From positions 1-64,000 of the forward strand of contig CAMJIL010000007.1 of assembly GCA_946405805.1 (NCBI GenBank): DNA of 64,000 bases, read 5' to 3'. The DNA is from an uncultured Prevotellaceae bacterium (GTDB lineage Bacteria; Bacteroidota; Bacteroidia; Bacteroidales; Bacteroidaceae). A model generated the notes under the pieces. It worked only from the letters and a program-made list of their open reading frames with translations. It searched no databases and was not told the DNA's origin. This document shows, piece after piece, positions 1 through 9,275 of this stretch (its first letter is position 1; each line of letters starts with the position of its first letter). Position numbers and translations under genes: made by a program.

Positions 1-706
1 CATTTACCTTGTTTGCCTGATCTTTATTCTTATTCTTTCTCTTGAATATCTTCCTTAACTGGTCACCAAACCACGATGCAGTCTGGGCATCGGCATCAGG
101 AGCCAACATTGGAACTATTTCCTCTTCCTCAGGTACAGGAACAGGCTCCTCCGGCTTAAATTTCTGCCATGCATCGCGAACAAACTTTGCATATCTATCA
201 AGTCTCTCCTTGCGCCAAGCCTCATACCTCGCCAGTGCTTTCTTTTTCCATTCTATATACCTCGCTTCCATAGCGTTTCTAGGTGGTTTCGGAGCCTCAT
301 ATATCTCACGAGTCACTGTAGCTGGATCACTAACATAGCGAGCCTTCACCTTCGGAGTCTTGCGTACTTCCGCCAGAACCGTCTTTACATAATCCTTCGT
401 ACGTGTCAAGACTGTATGTTTACTGTCTGCAAGTTTCTCTTCCAAAGCAGCCCAACCAATAGACTTAACAGTATATTCCTTGCTGGTTGCCTCGTCAATA
501 ACTGTCAAAGAACCATTATATGGAATATACACCTTTGTCTCTAATGTCAGGGCAGCACCCTTACCTAATGGACTTTTATGTCCTTTATCTATATATTCTG
601 CACCACCAGTAACAGCTGTTACGATAAGACGCTGTTGAGCCTGCCCAGTAATTGATGCAAGCATCATCAGAACGAAGAATAAAGCAGAAAATATTTTTTT
701 ATTCAT
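1..706 (-). CDS. Secreted hypothetical protein, partial (open at left edge)
   Basis: Reverse complement from 706 reads MNKKIFSALFFVLMMLASITGQAQQRLIVTAVTGGAEYIDKGHKSPLG..., with no stop to position 1; signal peptide. Absent from the ORF track because it is open-ended. Confidence 0.75.
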   Translation of the reverse strand, partial: MNKKIFSALFFVLMMLASITGQAQQRLIVTAVTGGAEYIDKGHKSPLGKGAALTLETKVYIPYNGSLTVIDEATSKEYTVKSIGWAALEEKLADSKHTVLTRTKDYVKTVLAEVRKTPKVKARYVSDPATVTREIYEAPKPPRNAMEARYIEWKKKALARYEAWRKERLDRYAKFVRDAWQKFKPEEPVPVPEEEEIVPMLAPDADAQTASWFGDQLRKIFKRKNKNKDQANKVN

Positions 707-708
707 AA

Positions 709-1827
709 CTATTTATTGGAATTGTAGTTTACTATAGTATCATACAGATTTATAGCCGATGGTATTACAGCTGTTGCGGCTATAGCAAATCCTAAGTTGA
801 TACTGATATTATATTCACAGAAAAGTATGAAACCTATCCACATAAATATGGCTATAACCGAGAATACCACAAGACCGACAGCAAGACCTAATGATAAGAT
901 AGAACGTGCTATCAACTTGCGCTTCCTTGCAAATTCCATATACGCCATCCTGACTGCTGTCACCAACAATACCACCAGGAACGATATAAGCCACATCAGC
1001 CATCCAGATACGACTTTCACATCATCATGCTTTAACATTGTGCTGACACCATAAGCCAGCAACTCAGTCCCTGCGATTTTGCCCAATGGGGTATAGTGCA
1101 TATCCGTTTCCTCTTTCATGGCACCCAGTAACACTATACGATCTTCTATCAGTTCTGGATGCACCATGACATCAGAATATTTTATCACTTCAAAATGAGT
1201 TGGTGCGAAGTTGATACGAATCTCCTTATCCGTAAGTGGCATCACCTCTTCTCCAGCATATTTGTCAGCAACAATCTTGATGAACGATGGCATCAGCTTT
1301 CCTTTATGCGAGCGTCCGACACTTAGGCTACGCTTCAAGCCACCGTACAACTGTCTTGGCATATTGACATAACCCTCCATCAGAGAGTCATTCGGCATAA
1401 AGAACGAATGCACTTCCTCTTCCGTTCTGTCAATAATCTTATAGGCAAAAACGGCATTACTCTTACGCACTATTTCCTGAAGCATCTTATCACCGATGGT
1501 ATCTTCCTTCAGACCTTCAAAAACGATATCCACACCTAACACCTTAGGCTTCAGGGCTGTAATCTCAGAAATAGTATTTGCAAGATCACGTCGGCTGATA
1601 AGTTCCGTCATATCAACGATGGTGACTACACGATTAGTATCAACGCCATCTGACGAACTCATTATCTGATAGTAAAAGTCCTCAAAGGAATAGTCACCGA
1701 TAGCCTTCGCAACTGGGCTAAAAACCTTCAGGTTGAATGCCAACAGGCCGTATATCGCAATAATAACGAATGACAGCACTGTTATGCCCACATAACGTAT
1801 AAAAGTATTGTTTTTCAAATTGGACAT
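709..1827 (-). CDS. CHASE2 sensor-domain membrane protein
   Basis: N-terminal TM, extracytoplasmic region resembling CHASE2 (NRVVTIVDMTELISRRDLA...KPKVLGVDIVFEG), C-terminal TM helices. Confidence 0.7.
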   Translation of the reverse strand: MSNLKNNTFIRYVGITVLSFVIIAIYGLLAFNLKVFSPVAKAIGDYSFEDFYYQIMSSSDGVDTNRVVTIVDMTELISRRDLANTISEITALKPKVLGVDIVFEGLKEDTIGDKMLQEIVRKSNAVFAYKIIDRTEEEVHSFFMPNDSLMEGYVNMPRQLYGGLKRSLSVGRSHKGKLMPSFIKIVADKYAGEEVMPLTDKEIRINFAPTHFEVIKYSDVMVHPELIEDRIVLLGAMKEETDMHYTPLGKIAGTELLAYGVSTMLKHDDVKVVSGWLMWLISFLVVLLVTAVRMAYMEFARKRKLIARSILSLGLAVGLVVFSVIAIFMWIGFILFCEYNISINLGFAIAATAVIPSAINLYDTIVNYNSNK

Positions 1828-1863
1828 TGAAAATTGAGTTAAGAATTAAGAGTTAAGAATTAA
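1815..1863. repeat. Heptamer array H1 (7 units)
   Basis: Minus strand: TTAATTC TTAACTC TTAATTC TTAACTC AATTTTC AATGTCC AATTTGA; contains ATG of 709-1827. Confidence 0.75.
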
Positions 1864-1879
1864 GAAAATCACCTTTGAC

Positions 1880-2539
1880 TTACTTCTTATTCAACATCTC
1901 CATTGTCTTCTCGCTCATCTGCTTACCGCGTTTCTCCATTTCCTCACGGATAGCATTCTTGGCGATTTCCTTAATATCAGAAGCCTTTGCAGCAAGACGC
2001 ACCAGCACTTCTCTGTTCTTATTTGGCAATTCGCGATAAGCCTCAACAGCCACCATTACACGTCCCAATTTCTGAGAAGTGATTGTCTTAGACTCACTCA
2101 ACATTGTAGTCATAGAAGCAGCTTCCTCATTATCCAATTGCTTGTTACCTACCATATTGTCTATCAAGCTGGTAGCCTCAGTACTGATACTTCTGGCAAT
2201 CTCTAAACGAGCAAGTTCTGTCGCCTGCATACGGGCTGCATCATAGTTTCCGGCAACACTCTTACCTTCGCCTAACAGATATAACTGGTTCATATCTTCA
2301 TCAATGTCCAGAGCATACATATATGCCCTATCCAACTGCTTCTCCAAAGGCAGAGCACCAGGTGAAACCTTCCACCCTTCTTTCTCCATCTTTTTAGCTT
2401 CCTTACGGGCATCCTTAGAGGCTTTTTCTTTCAAAACACTTTTGGCTTGCTTAGCCTTCAACTGTGCTGTTGTCTGACACATTGCACTCATTGATAACGA
2501 CAGTGCTACAAACACTGCAATAAATTTCATTGCTTTCAT
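1880..2539 (-). CDS. Secreted LPP20-like hypothetical protein
   Basis: 219 aa ORF with signal peptide; AARMQATELARLEIARSIST resembles LPP20-type domains. Confidence 0.55.
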   Translation of the reverse strand: MKAMKFIAVFVALSLSMSAMCQTTAQLKAKQAKSVLKEKASKDARKEAKKMEKEGWKVSPGALPLEKQLDRAYMYALDIDEDMNQLYLLGEGKSVAGNYDAARMQATELARLEIARSISTEATSLIDNMVGNKQLDNEEAASMTTMLSESKTITSQKLGRVMVAVEAYRELPNKNREVLVRLAAKASDIKEIAKNAIREEMEKRGKQMSEKTMEMLNKK

Positions 2540-2745
2540 AGGTTTTATTGTTTAAGTTAACTTTTCCTATACTTTTTGTTCTTTTATGTAAATCGGTGCA
2601 AATATACATACTTTTGTGAAAATATCCAAATAAAAACAAAAAAATTGCATCTTTCAAACAAATTTATGGGGATTTCGTAAGATTTTTTGCCATTTTCATG
2701 CTATCTGAACACCATTATTGTTGTTAAATTACCTAAAAGTGAGTA

Positions 2746-2776
2746 TTTGCCATCTTTTGCAAAAGCCGTAATTTTG
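2746..2776 (+). promoter_or_regulatory. Bacteroidetes sigma-ABfr-type promoter (TTTG-N19-TAATTTTG)
   Basis: TTTG at 2746-2749 and TAATTTTG at 2769-2776, upstream of the ATG at 2816. Confidence 0.6.
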
Positions 2777-2815
2777 CACCCGAAATCGGAAATTGTTAAC
2801 CTTTTTTTATATTAT

Positions 2816-4189
2816 ATGGCAAATAAAACAATACTCTCATTTATGCTTGCATGTAGCATAGGTAGTGCATTTGCACAGGGTAATACTGATGCTACCACTG
2901 GTGCTACGCCTGTATATCATTCGCAGGATTCTATATGCATACCAGAAGATGCTCATACTATTTATGGCGACCTCAACAGTTTCAGCAAATGGCGCATTGG
3001 CGGCTACGGCGAAGTGGTTGCTGCGTTCAAAAAGTATGGTACTAACCGTTTTTACGGAAACTCAGAGGGCAACCCCAAAGAAAATCGTAACACCATAGCA
3101 ATACCACGAGTAGTTATCGCTGGTGACTATAAGTTTAACTCAAAATGGATACTTGGTGTCGAGGTTGAGTTCGAGGCTGGTGGTACAGGAACATCATACG
3201 AATTGGAGAACACGGAAAACGGGGAATATGAGACGGAAGTGGAAAAAGGAGGTGAAGTAGCATTGGAACAGCTTCACATCACACGCCTCATCCATAGAGC
3301 CTTTAATGTGCGTGCAGGACATATTATAGTACCTGTAGGTCTGACAAACAATCATCATGAGCCAAACCAGTTCTTCGGAACAGTACGCCCAGAGGGTGAA
3401 ACAACAATAATCCCTTCTACCTGGCACGAAACAGGACTTGAGTTCTTCGGCAATTTTGGAAAGGGCTATGCAGCCTTCGATTACGAAGCAATGATAGTAA
3501 CAGGTCTCAACGCCAATGGTTTTGACAGAAACAAATGGGCTGGCGGTGGAAAACAGGGTAAGTTTGAGGTAGATAACTTTACTTGCCCTGCCTTCGTAGC
3601 ACGTTTGAACTGGCATGGTGTCAAGGGACTTCGCTTAGGCACTTCTTTCTACTATTGCAGCAATGTTGGCGGCAATGCTGACAAAAGTCAGACGTATGCC
3701 GGCTTTGGAAAGACTCCTGTACGTATATATACTTTAGACGGGCAGTATCGCAACCAATGGGTTGAGGCACGCACAAACTTCATGTGGGGAAACCTGACAA
3801 ATTCTTCTGTTCTGTCAGCAAAGAATGGTAAGCTATCAAACAAATCAGGCTACTCACGCCTTACTCCTGTAGCACACAAGGCTGTCAGCTATGGTGGCGA
3901 AGCAGGTCTTAAAATAAAGGGATTCTTTAACAGTTGCCCTAAATTCCCTGACATAATACCTTTTGTCAGGTATGAGTATTACAATTCTCAAGAAGATGTA
4001 GTGGCTCCCTACAATGCTGACGACAGACTTAAAGTGGGTATGTTCACAGCTGGTATCAACTGGCGTCCCCTACCCTGTCTTGTTATAAAGGGTGACTACA
4101 CCACTCGCAGAATTGGCAACGGAAAATACAACAGCGAAAACGAATTCGCCATTGGTATAGCATATACAGGATGGTTCGCGAAGCGCTAA
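2816..4189 (+). CDS. Outer-membrane porin-like beta-barrel protein
   Basis: ORF 2687-4189; ATG at 2816 (MANKTILSFMLACSIGSAFAQ) gives a clean signal peptide; phosphate-selective-porin-like barrel. Confidence 0.65.
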   Translation: MANKTILSFMLACSIGSAFAQGNTDATTGATPVYHSQDSICIPEDAHTIYGDLNSFSKWRIGGYGEVVAAFKKYGTNRFYGNSEGNPKENRNTIAIPRVVIAGDYKFNSKWILGVEVEFEAGGTGTSYELENTENGEYETEVEKGGEVALEQLHITRLIHRAFNVRAGHIIVPVGLTNNHHEPNQFFGTVRPEGETTIIPSTWHETGLEFFGNFGKGYAAFDYEAMIVTGLNANGFDRNKWAGGGKQGKFEVDNFTCPAFVARLNWHGVKGLRLGTSFYYCSNVGGNADKSQTYAGFGKTPVRIYTLDGQYRNQWVEARTNFMWGNLTNSSVLSAKNGKLSNKSGYSRLTPVAHKAVSYGGEAGLKIKGFFNSCPKFPDIIPFVRYEYYNSQEDVVAPYNADDRLKVGMFTAGINWRPLPCLVIKGDYTTRRIGNGKYNSENEFAIGIAYTGWFAKR

Positions 4190-4277
4190 AGGTCTAAGGC
4201 CAAAGGTATTTTTCTTAATTCTTACACCTAAAGGTATAAGCGGCAAAGCCGGTTACTTAACTCTTAATTCTTAATTC
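4187..4277. repeat. Heptamer array H2 (13 units in register, middle degenerate)
   Basis: TAAAGGT CTAAGGC CAAAGGT ATTTTTC TTAATTC TTACACC TAAAGGT ATAAGCG GCAAAGC CGGTTAC TTAACTC TTAATTC TTAATTC; first unit contains the stop TAA. Confidence 0.75.
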
Positions 4278-4290
4278 AAATAAAACGACT

Positions 4291-5496
4291 ATGAACAAGA
4301 TTTTCAAAAGTGCAATGTTTTTTGCAACAGCCGTATTGCTCGGCTTTACATCATGTGGTAGTGACGATGACAACAATTCTGGTACGACACCACCACCAAG
4401 CAGCGAGGTTGATCCACAGAATCTGGACTACACCCCAGAATTAGCTGCAGCATGGGGCAACTATTCCATCAATGTTGCAATGCTTCTTGAGGATGATGCA
4501 ACAAAACTCCTCAACACATGGCAGAACTCTTATGCTCAGGCTTTCAAAAACCATGACGCAAATGTTACAGGCTTCAGCACACACGAAGCATGTGTAGAGC
4601 AGATGATTGACGGATGTATCGATATCGCCAACGAGGTGGGTACAGCAAAGATTGGTGAGCCAGTAGATTTCTGGAATGCAGGAAATAAGACAAAGGCCCT
4701 CTATGCAGTAGAGTCTTGGTATAGCTGGCACTCTCGTGACGACTACAAGAACAACATTCTTTCAATCGCCAATACCCTTGTTGGCAAGTGCCTGACAATA
4801 GACGAGTTCAAGAGTTACAGCAGTTATAGCGATATCAGCAACGCAATAAATAATAACAACCTGCCTTCAAACTCTATTATGGGTTTTGTAGGGGAAAATG
4901 CTAATGATGTATGGCAGAAGACCGTTGCAGCATGGCATGCCATTGATAACATCCCACAGCCTTTCCGTAACAACATCGGTTCTACAGAAGCACGCACAGC
5001 AATGGATGCTTGCGCAGAGTTGAACCAAAGCCTTGAGGCACTGAAGACCTACACCAGCGCACTTACTGAAGAAAATAATGGCAAGATTACAACACAGTTT
5101 GTTGACCATGTTGTGATGCCAACATACCAGAATTTGGTAGCCAAGAACAAGGCATTACTTACAGCAGTAAAGGCTTTCCAGGCTGCTCCTTCCAACACCA
5201 CCTTTGCCAGTGCATGTGAAGCATGGCTCGCAGCACGTCAGCCTTGGGAGACATCTGAGGCATTCCTCTTTGGTCCTGTTTCTGACTTAGGACTTGACCC
5301 AAATATGGACTCATGGCCACTGGACGCTGATGGTATCTACCAACTATTGAAGACACAACAGTGGGCTGATATGCAATGGGGCGGCGACTATGATGAAGAG
5401 AGCGAAGCCATAGAGTCTGCACAGGCTCTCCGCGGATATCACACACTGGAGTACCTGCTTTTCAAAGATGGTCAGCCACGCAAGGTGGAAAGATGA
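4291..5496 (+). CDS. Imelysin (peptidase M75) family lipoprotein
   Basis: Lipobox (LLGFTSC); imelysin HxxE motif in GYHTLEYLLF; domain length. Confidence 0.8.
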   Translation: MNKIFKSAMFFATAVLLGFTSCGSDDDNNSGTTPPPSSEVDPQNLDYTPELAAAWGNYSINVAMLLEDDATKLLNTWQNSYAQAFKNHDANVTGFSTHEACVEQMIDGCIDIANEVGTAKIGEPVDFWNAGNKTKALYAVESWYSWHSRDDYKNNILSIANTLVGKCLTIDEFKSYSSYSDISNAINNNNLPSNSIMGFVGENANDVWQKTVAAWHAIDNIPQPFRNNIGSTEARTAMDACAELNQSLEALKTYTSALTEENNGKITTQFVDHVVMPTYQNLVAKNKALLTAVKAFQAAPSNTTFASACEAWLAARQPWETSEAFLFGPVSDLGLDPNMDSWPLDADGIYQLLKTQQWADMQWGGDYDEESEAIESAQALRGYHTLEYLLFKDGQPRKVER

Positions 5497-5557
5497 AAGG
5501 TGAAAGGTGAAAGATGAAAGGTATTTTTCTTAACTCTTATTTCTTAATTCTTAATTC
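5488..5557. repeat. Heptamer array H3 (10 units)
   Basis: GAAAGAT GAAAGGT GAAAGGT GAAAGAT GAAAGGT ATTTTTC TTAACTC TTATTTC TTAATTC TTAATTC. Confidence 0.9.
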
Positions 5558-7064
5558 TTTAATAACAGGGGGCATTCTTCTTGCTTCCTGTTCTGCCGAT
5601 ACAGAGGGTACTGACAACTTCGAAGAGAAGCATGTTGCAGAGTTGGAGAATATGGCTCTCTCTGCTGGCACCTCCACCATCTTCCTCGATTCCTCAAAGT
5701 CGTTTGACACTGATGCCGAATGGTTGAGTGGTTCGTATGCCACTCGTTTTAATACTGGCGACCGTCTTTATGACAACGTCACTGAGAAATATGGTCCTGT
5801 ATATGCCGGATACTCCTGCGGCTCTTGCCACCTCAATGCTGGCCGCACCACCCCTGGCGTATGGAACAACATCAAGACAGATGCTGACGGCACTCCTGTT
5901 TATGGCTCTGGCACCAATGGTATGTCAGCTATGCTGGTGTATGTATCACGCAAAAATGGTAAGTTCTTCCAAAACTACGGACGAGTATTACACGACCAGT
6001 CTATCGTTGGTGTTACGGCAGAAGGAAAACTGGAGGTGCGATATAACTTCGAAAAAGGTAAGTTCCCCGATGGCGAAGAATATGAATTGGCACACCCCAA
6101 CTATACTGTCACAGAATGGTATATCCCGATGTGGGATGATGTACAGAAGAAATATGTCGATATAAAGCCTGAAGACCTTTTCTGCACTGTTCGCATACCG
6201 CTTCGTCATGTCGGCATGGGACAGATGATGGCTCTTGACCGCAGCGAGATAGAGAGGTTAGCAGCACAAAGCAACTACCCGGAATATGGTATTTCAGGCA
6301 GATGTAACTATATCACAGAAAGAGGTGTTACAGGTGTCGGTTTGTCTGGCAATAAGGCGCAGCATCTTGACCTTACAGTAGAATTAGGATTCTCTTCTGA
6401 CATGGGCGCAACGAACTCCAGATATCCTGAGGAGATTTGCGAGGGTCAGCTGCAAATGGTTGAAGGTTCTATGATGGGACTGACCTATGACAAGCTGGAC
6501 GTTTCCACAGAAGATATGGAGTGTGTTGACCTGTATTTACACAGCCTTGGAGTTCCTGCCAGACGCCTCGGAAGCAGGACTCGTATGGTAACCCTCGATG
6601 GTACGCAGGTGACAATGACAGAGCGGGAAGCCATTTCTCTTGGTGAAAAGAAATTCTACGAAGCGAAATGCCATCTGTGTCACGTTCCGACCCTCCATAC
6701 AAGACCACGTGGTGCTACTCTCCTGTGTGGTACGGAGTTACCTTGGCTGGGCAGTCAGACAATACATCCTTACAGCGATTATCTCCTTCATGATATGGGG
6801 TCCGAAATCATGGGGGTAGGCCTTAACGACAACTATGTCAGCGGCCTTGCCCGTGGTAACGAATGGCGCACCACTCCACTGTGGGGCGTCGGACTGCAGA
6901 AGAAGGTCAACGGACATACCTATTTCCTCCATGATGGCAGGGCACGCAATTTCAAAGAGGCAATCCTGTGGCACGGCGGAGAAGGCGAGGCATCCAAGAA
7001 CCTCTTCAAAGCCATGAGCCGACAAGATCGTGAAGCCCTGATATTATTCCTAAGTTCACTTTAA
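5514..7064 (+). CDS. Di-haem oxidoreductase (DUF1111/DHOR) lipoprotein, c-type cytochrome
   Basis: Two CxxCH motifs (SCGSCHLNAGR, KCHLCHVPTLH) and TTPLWGVGLQ...FLHDGRARNFKEAILWHGGE. Confidence 0.85.
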   Translation: MKGIFLNSYFLILNSLITGGILLASCSADTEGTDNFEEKHVAELENMALSAGTSTIFLDSSKSFDTDAEWLSGSYATRFNTGDRLYDNVTEKYGPVYAGYSCGSCHLNAGRTTPGVWNNIKTDADGTPVYGSGTNGMSAMLVYVSRKNGKFFQNYGRVLHDQSIVGVTAEGKLEVRYNFEKGKFPDGEEYELAHPNYTVTEWYIPMWDDVQKKYVDIKPEDLFCTVRIPLRHVGMGQMMALDRSEIERLAAQSNYPEYGISGRCNYITERGVTGVGLSGNKAQHLDLTVELGFSSDMGATNSRYPEEICEGQLQMVEGSMMGLTYDKLDVSTEDMECVDLYLHSLGVPARRLGSRTRMVTLDGTQVTMTEREAISLGEKKFYEAKCHLCHVPTLHTRPRGATLLCGTELPWLGSQTIHPYSDYLLHDMGSEIMGVGLNDNYVSGLARGNEWRTTPLWGVGLQKKVNGHTYFLHDGRARNFKEAILWHGGEGEASKNLFKAMSRQDREALILFLSSL

Positions 7065-7068
7065 AAAA

Positions 7069-8331
7069 ATGAAAACAACAATTTTGGCTGCATTGGCAGC
7101 ACTAACAACAACAAATATATTTGCAGAGTCACTATTTACAGACACTCTGGCAGTAACTGAGGCATCAGCGCCTACAGAAGAGACATACGATGCTGACAAC
7201 GGCATCGTGACGATAGGCAGTGACCGTATGTTCCAGATAGAGTCAAAGGACCATCGTTTCTCTTTCAAACCATACCTGATGCTTCAGACTACCGTAAACT
7301 TTAACTACTATGATGACGAAGGACTGGACAAGGCCTACAATCAGGACAATGTTGCCAACAGCGGCTTTTCTTTTCCTTATGCCATCTTAGGTTTTACTGG
7401 TAAGGCATTCAATAACATCACATACAACCTCTCTGTCAATGCGGCAGCATCAGGTGCTGACATCCTCCAGCAGGCTTGGTTCGATGTTTATATCAGCAAA
7501 GGCTTGGCTGTGAGGGCTGGTAAGTTCAAAACACCATTCACAAGTGCATACCTGACAACTCTGGGTGAAACGCTTTTCCCTATGCTTCCTGTTTCCCTCA
7601 CCTCTGCTGTCATCATGCCCTACTCTCTTAATGCTGCCAATCCGAAGATTGGAACAGGTTTCGACCTTGGTGTTATGCTGCACGGAAAGATCTGTCCTGT
7701 CTTAGGCTACGAATTTGGCATCTTCAACGGTAATGGCTCAGGCTCTAACAAAGCCACCAAGACATTCTCTGATGATTGGCACATCCCTTCTCTGCTCTAT
7801 GCTGGTCGTCTGTCGTGGACTCCATACGGCAATATGCCACGCACTCAGGGCAACTATAAGATGCTCAACGAGCACAAATTGGAGGTTGCTCTCTCAGGAA
7901 GTGTTAACGTAGAATCTGAGAGCGAAAGCACCAATGACACCCGTGTCGGTTTGGAGGTCAGCTACCTCAGTGGCCGATGGTTCCTGGGTGGAGAATTCTA
8001 TTGGATGAATGTGGGTTTCACAAAACGTCAGAAGATTGACAAGAGCTACAACTTCCTTGGAGGCTATGCCCAGGCTGGTTTCTTTGTTGCAAAGCAATGG
8101 CAGCTGGCAGCCCGCTATGACCTCTTCAATCGCAATGGAACAGGTTCGGACGGTATTCTCAACAGCCCTGCCGTAGGATGCAACTACTTCCTCAAGAATA
8201 CAGGTTTGAAACTCTCTGCCATGTATCAGTTCGTAGGCAGAACAGGCCATAAGACGCAACTCGACAGAGACAACGATGACCTCGGCATTGCAAAACACAG
8301 CGCCATCATAATGATGCAATATACGTTCTGA
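7069..8331 (+). CDS. Phosphate-selective porin O/P-like outer-membrane protein
   Basis: Signal peptide; barrel strands with PKIGTGFDLGVMLHG, LAVRAGKFKTPF; C-terminal aromatic residue. Confidence 0.65.
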   Translation: MKTTILAALAALTTTNIFAESLFTDTLAVTEASAPTEETYDADNGIVTIGSDRMFQIESKDHRFSFKPYLMLQTTVNFNYYDDEGLDKAYNQDNVANSGFSFPYAILGFTGKAFNNITYNLSVNAAASGADILQQAWFDVYISKGLAVRAGKFKTPFTSAYLTTLGETLFPMLPVSLTSAVIMPYSLNAANPKIGTGFDLGVMLHGKICPVLGYEFGIFNGNGSGSNKATKTFSDDWHIPSLLYAGRLSWTPYGNMPRTQGNYKMLNEHKLEVALSGSVNVESESESTNDTRVGLEVSYLSGRWFLGGEFYWMNVGFTKRQKIDKSYNFLGGYAQAGFFVAKQWQLAARYDLFNRNGTGSDGILNSPAVGCNYFLKNTGLKLSAMYQFVGRTGHKTQLDRDNDDLGIAKHSAIIMMQYTF

Positions 8332-8394
8332 GAAACTTGAAACCTGAAACCTGAAACGTGAAACTCTAATTATGAATTATGAATTATGAATTAT
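8332..8394. repeat. Heptamer array H4 (9 units)
   Basis: GAAACTT GAAACCT GAAACCT GAAACGT GAAACTC TAATTAT GAATTAT GAATTAT GAATTAT. Confidence 0.95.
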
Positions 8395-9095
8395 TATTTA
8401 TCGCCTTTTTGGCGGCTTTTATGACATCATGTGACGATGGGCATGTTGATGAAAAGACATATGTGTATGATTACGATTCGTACAATGTGCAACTGACGGG
8501 AGACTTCTCTAAGGCTAACACCTGGAGCGGTAACTACACCCTTGCATTGTGCGGATTTGGCGAAACAGACAATTATGCAACGATAGCAAAGTCACTCGCC
8601 AGCATTGATGGCAAGACAACAATAAAGCTGTCTAACATACCTCCTGAAACAAAAACTATAGAAATTGCTGTCATCAACATACTACGAGAGCGTATGGCTA
8701 CGTTATATAAGTATGACATCGACAATACCGACAATGTCAATGACACCATCAAAATAGATGTTGGCGAGATGAATCTGGGCATGTATGCCCATCTCAACAA
8801 CAATCTGTTTCAGGGCACAAAGACAAACTGCTCTAAATGCCATTCAGGCACCAATCCGCGTGCAGGGCTGGATCTCAGCACTGACAAGGCATACAGCAGT
8901 ATCGTTGGAGTGGCATCCACAAAATCTCCTGACAAGCTGTTGGTGAAGGCTGGCGATGCTGAAAACAGTTTCCTGTACAAAGTCGTCTCCGTCGGCGATG
9001 AAAACGTACACTACTCCCATACGCAACTCATGACAGATGAACAGGCAATGCTCGACATCCTGAAACAATGGATTGACGCAGGAGCGAAAGAATAG
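8379..9095 (+). CDS. Lipoprotein with one c-type haem motif
   Basis: Lipobox FMTSC; CxxCH (NCSKCHSGTNPRAGLDLS). Confidence 0.65.
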   Translation: MNYELLFIAFLAAFMTSCDDGHVDEKTYVYDYDSYNVQLTGDFSKANTWSGNYTLALCGFGETDNYATIAKSLASIDGKTTIKLSNIPPETKTIEIAVINILRERMATLYKYDIDNTDNVNDTIKIDVGEMNLGMYAHLNNNLFQGTKTNCSKCHSGTNPRAGLDLSTDKAYSSIVGVASTKSPDKLLVKAGDAENSFLYKVVSVGDENVHYSHTQLMTDEQAMLDILKQWIDAGAKE

Positions 9096-9260
9096 AGGTA
9101 AGAGGTAAGAGGTCTGATGTCTGATGTCTGATGTCTGATGTAAGAGGTAAGAGGTCTGAGGTCTGATGTCTGATGTAAGAGGTAAGAGGTAAGAGGTAAG
9201 AAATAAACCTTCATCCTTCATCCATCATCCTTCATCCATCATCCTTCATCCTTCATCCTT
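9093..9260. repeat. Heptamer array H5 (24 units)
   Basis: TAGAGGT (AAGAGGT)2 (CTGATGT)4 (AAGAGGT)2 CTGAGGT (CTGATGT)2 (AAGAGGT)3 AAGAAAT AAACCTT then 7 x CATCCTT/CATCCAT. Confidence 0.97.
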
Positions 9261-9275
9261 AGACAATTAACCGTT

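Noticed and set aside
2687-2815. Upstream start for the first porin (ORF begins 2687)
   Set aside because: The segment contains the promoter; ATG 2816 begins a typical signal peptide
8844-9221. Minus-strand ORFs 8844-9221 and 9011-9214 with periodic peptides (YLLPLTSDIRPQTS...)
   Set aside because: They arise from reading through the heptamer array and antisense of the cytochrome lipoprotein; no start signals or conserved domains
9093-9260. Possible CRISPR array from dense repeats
   Set aside because: Repeats are directly tandem 7-mers without unique spacers, and no cas genes are present
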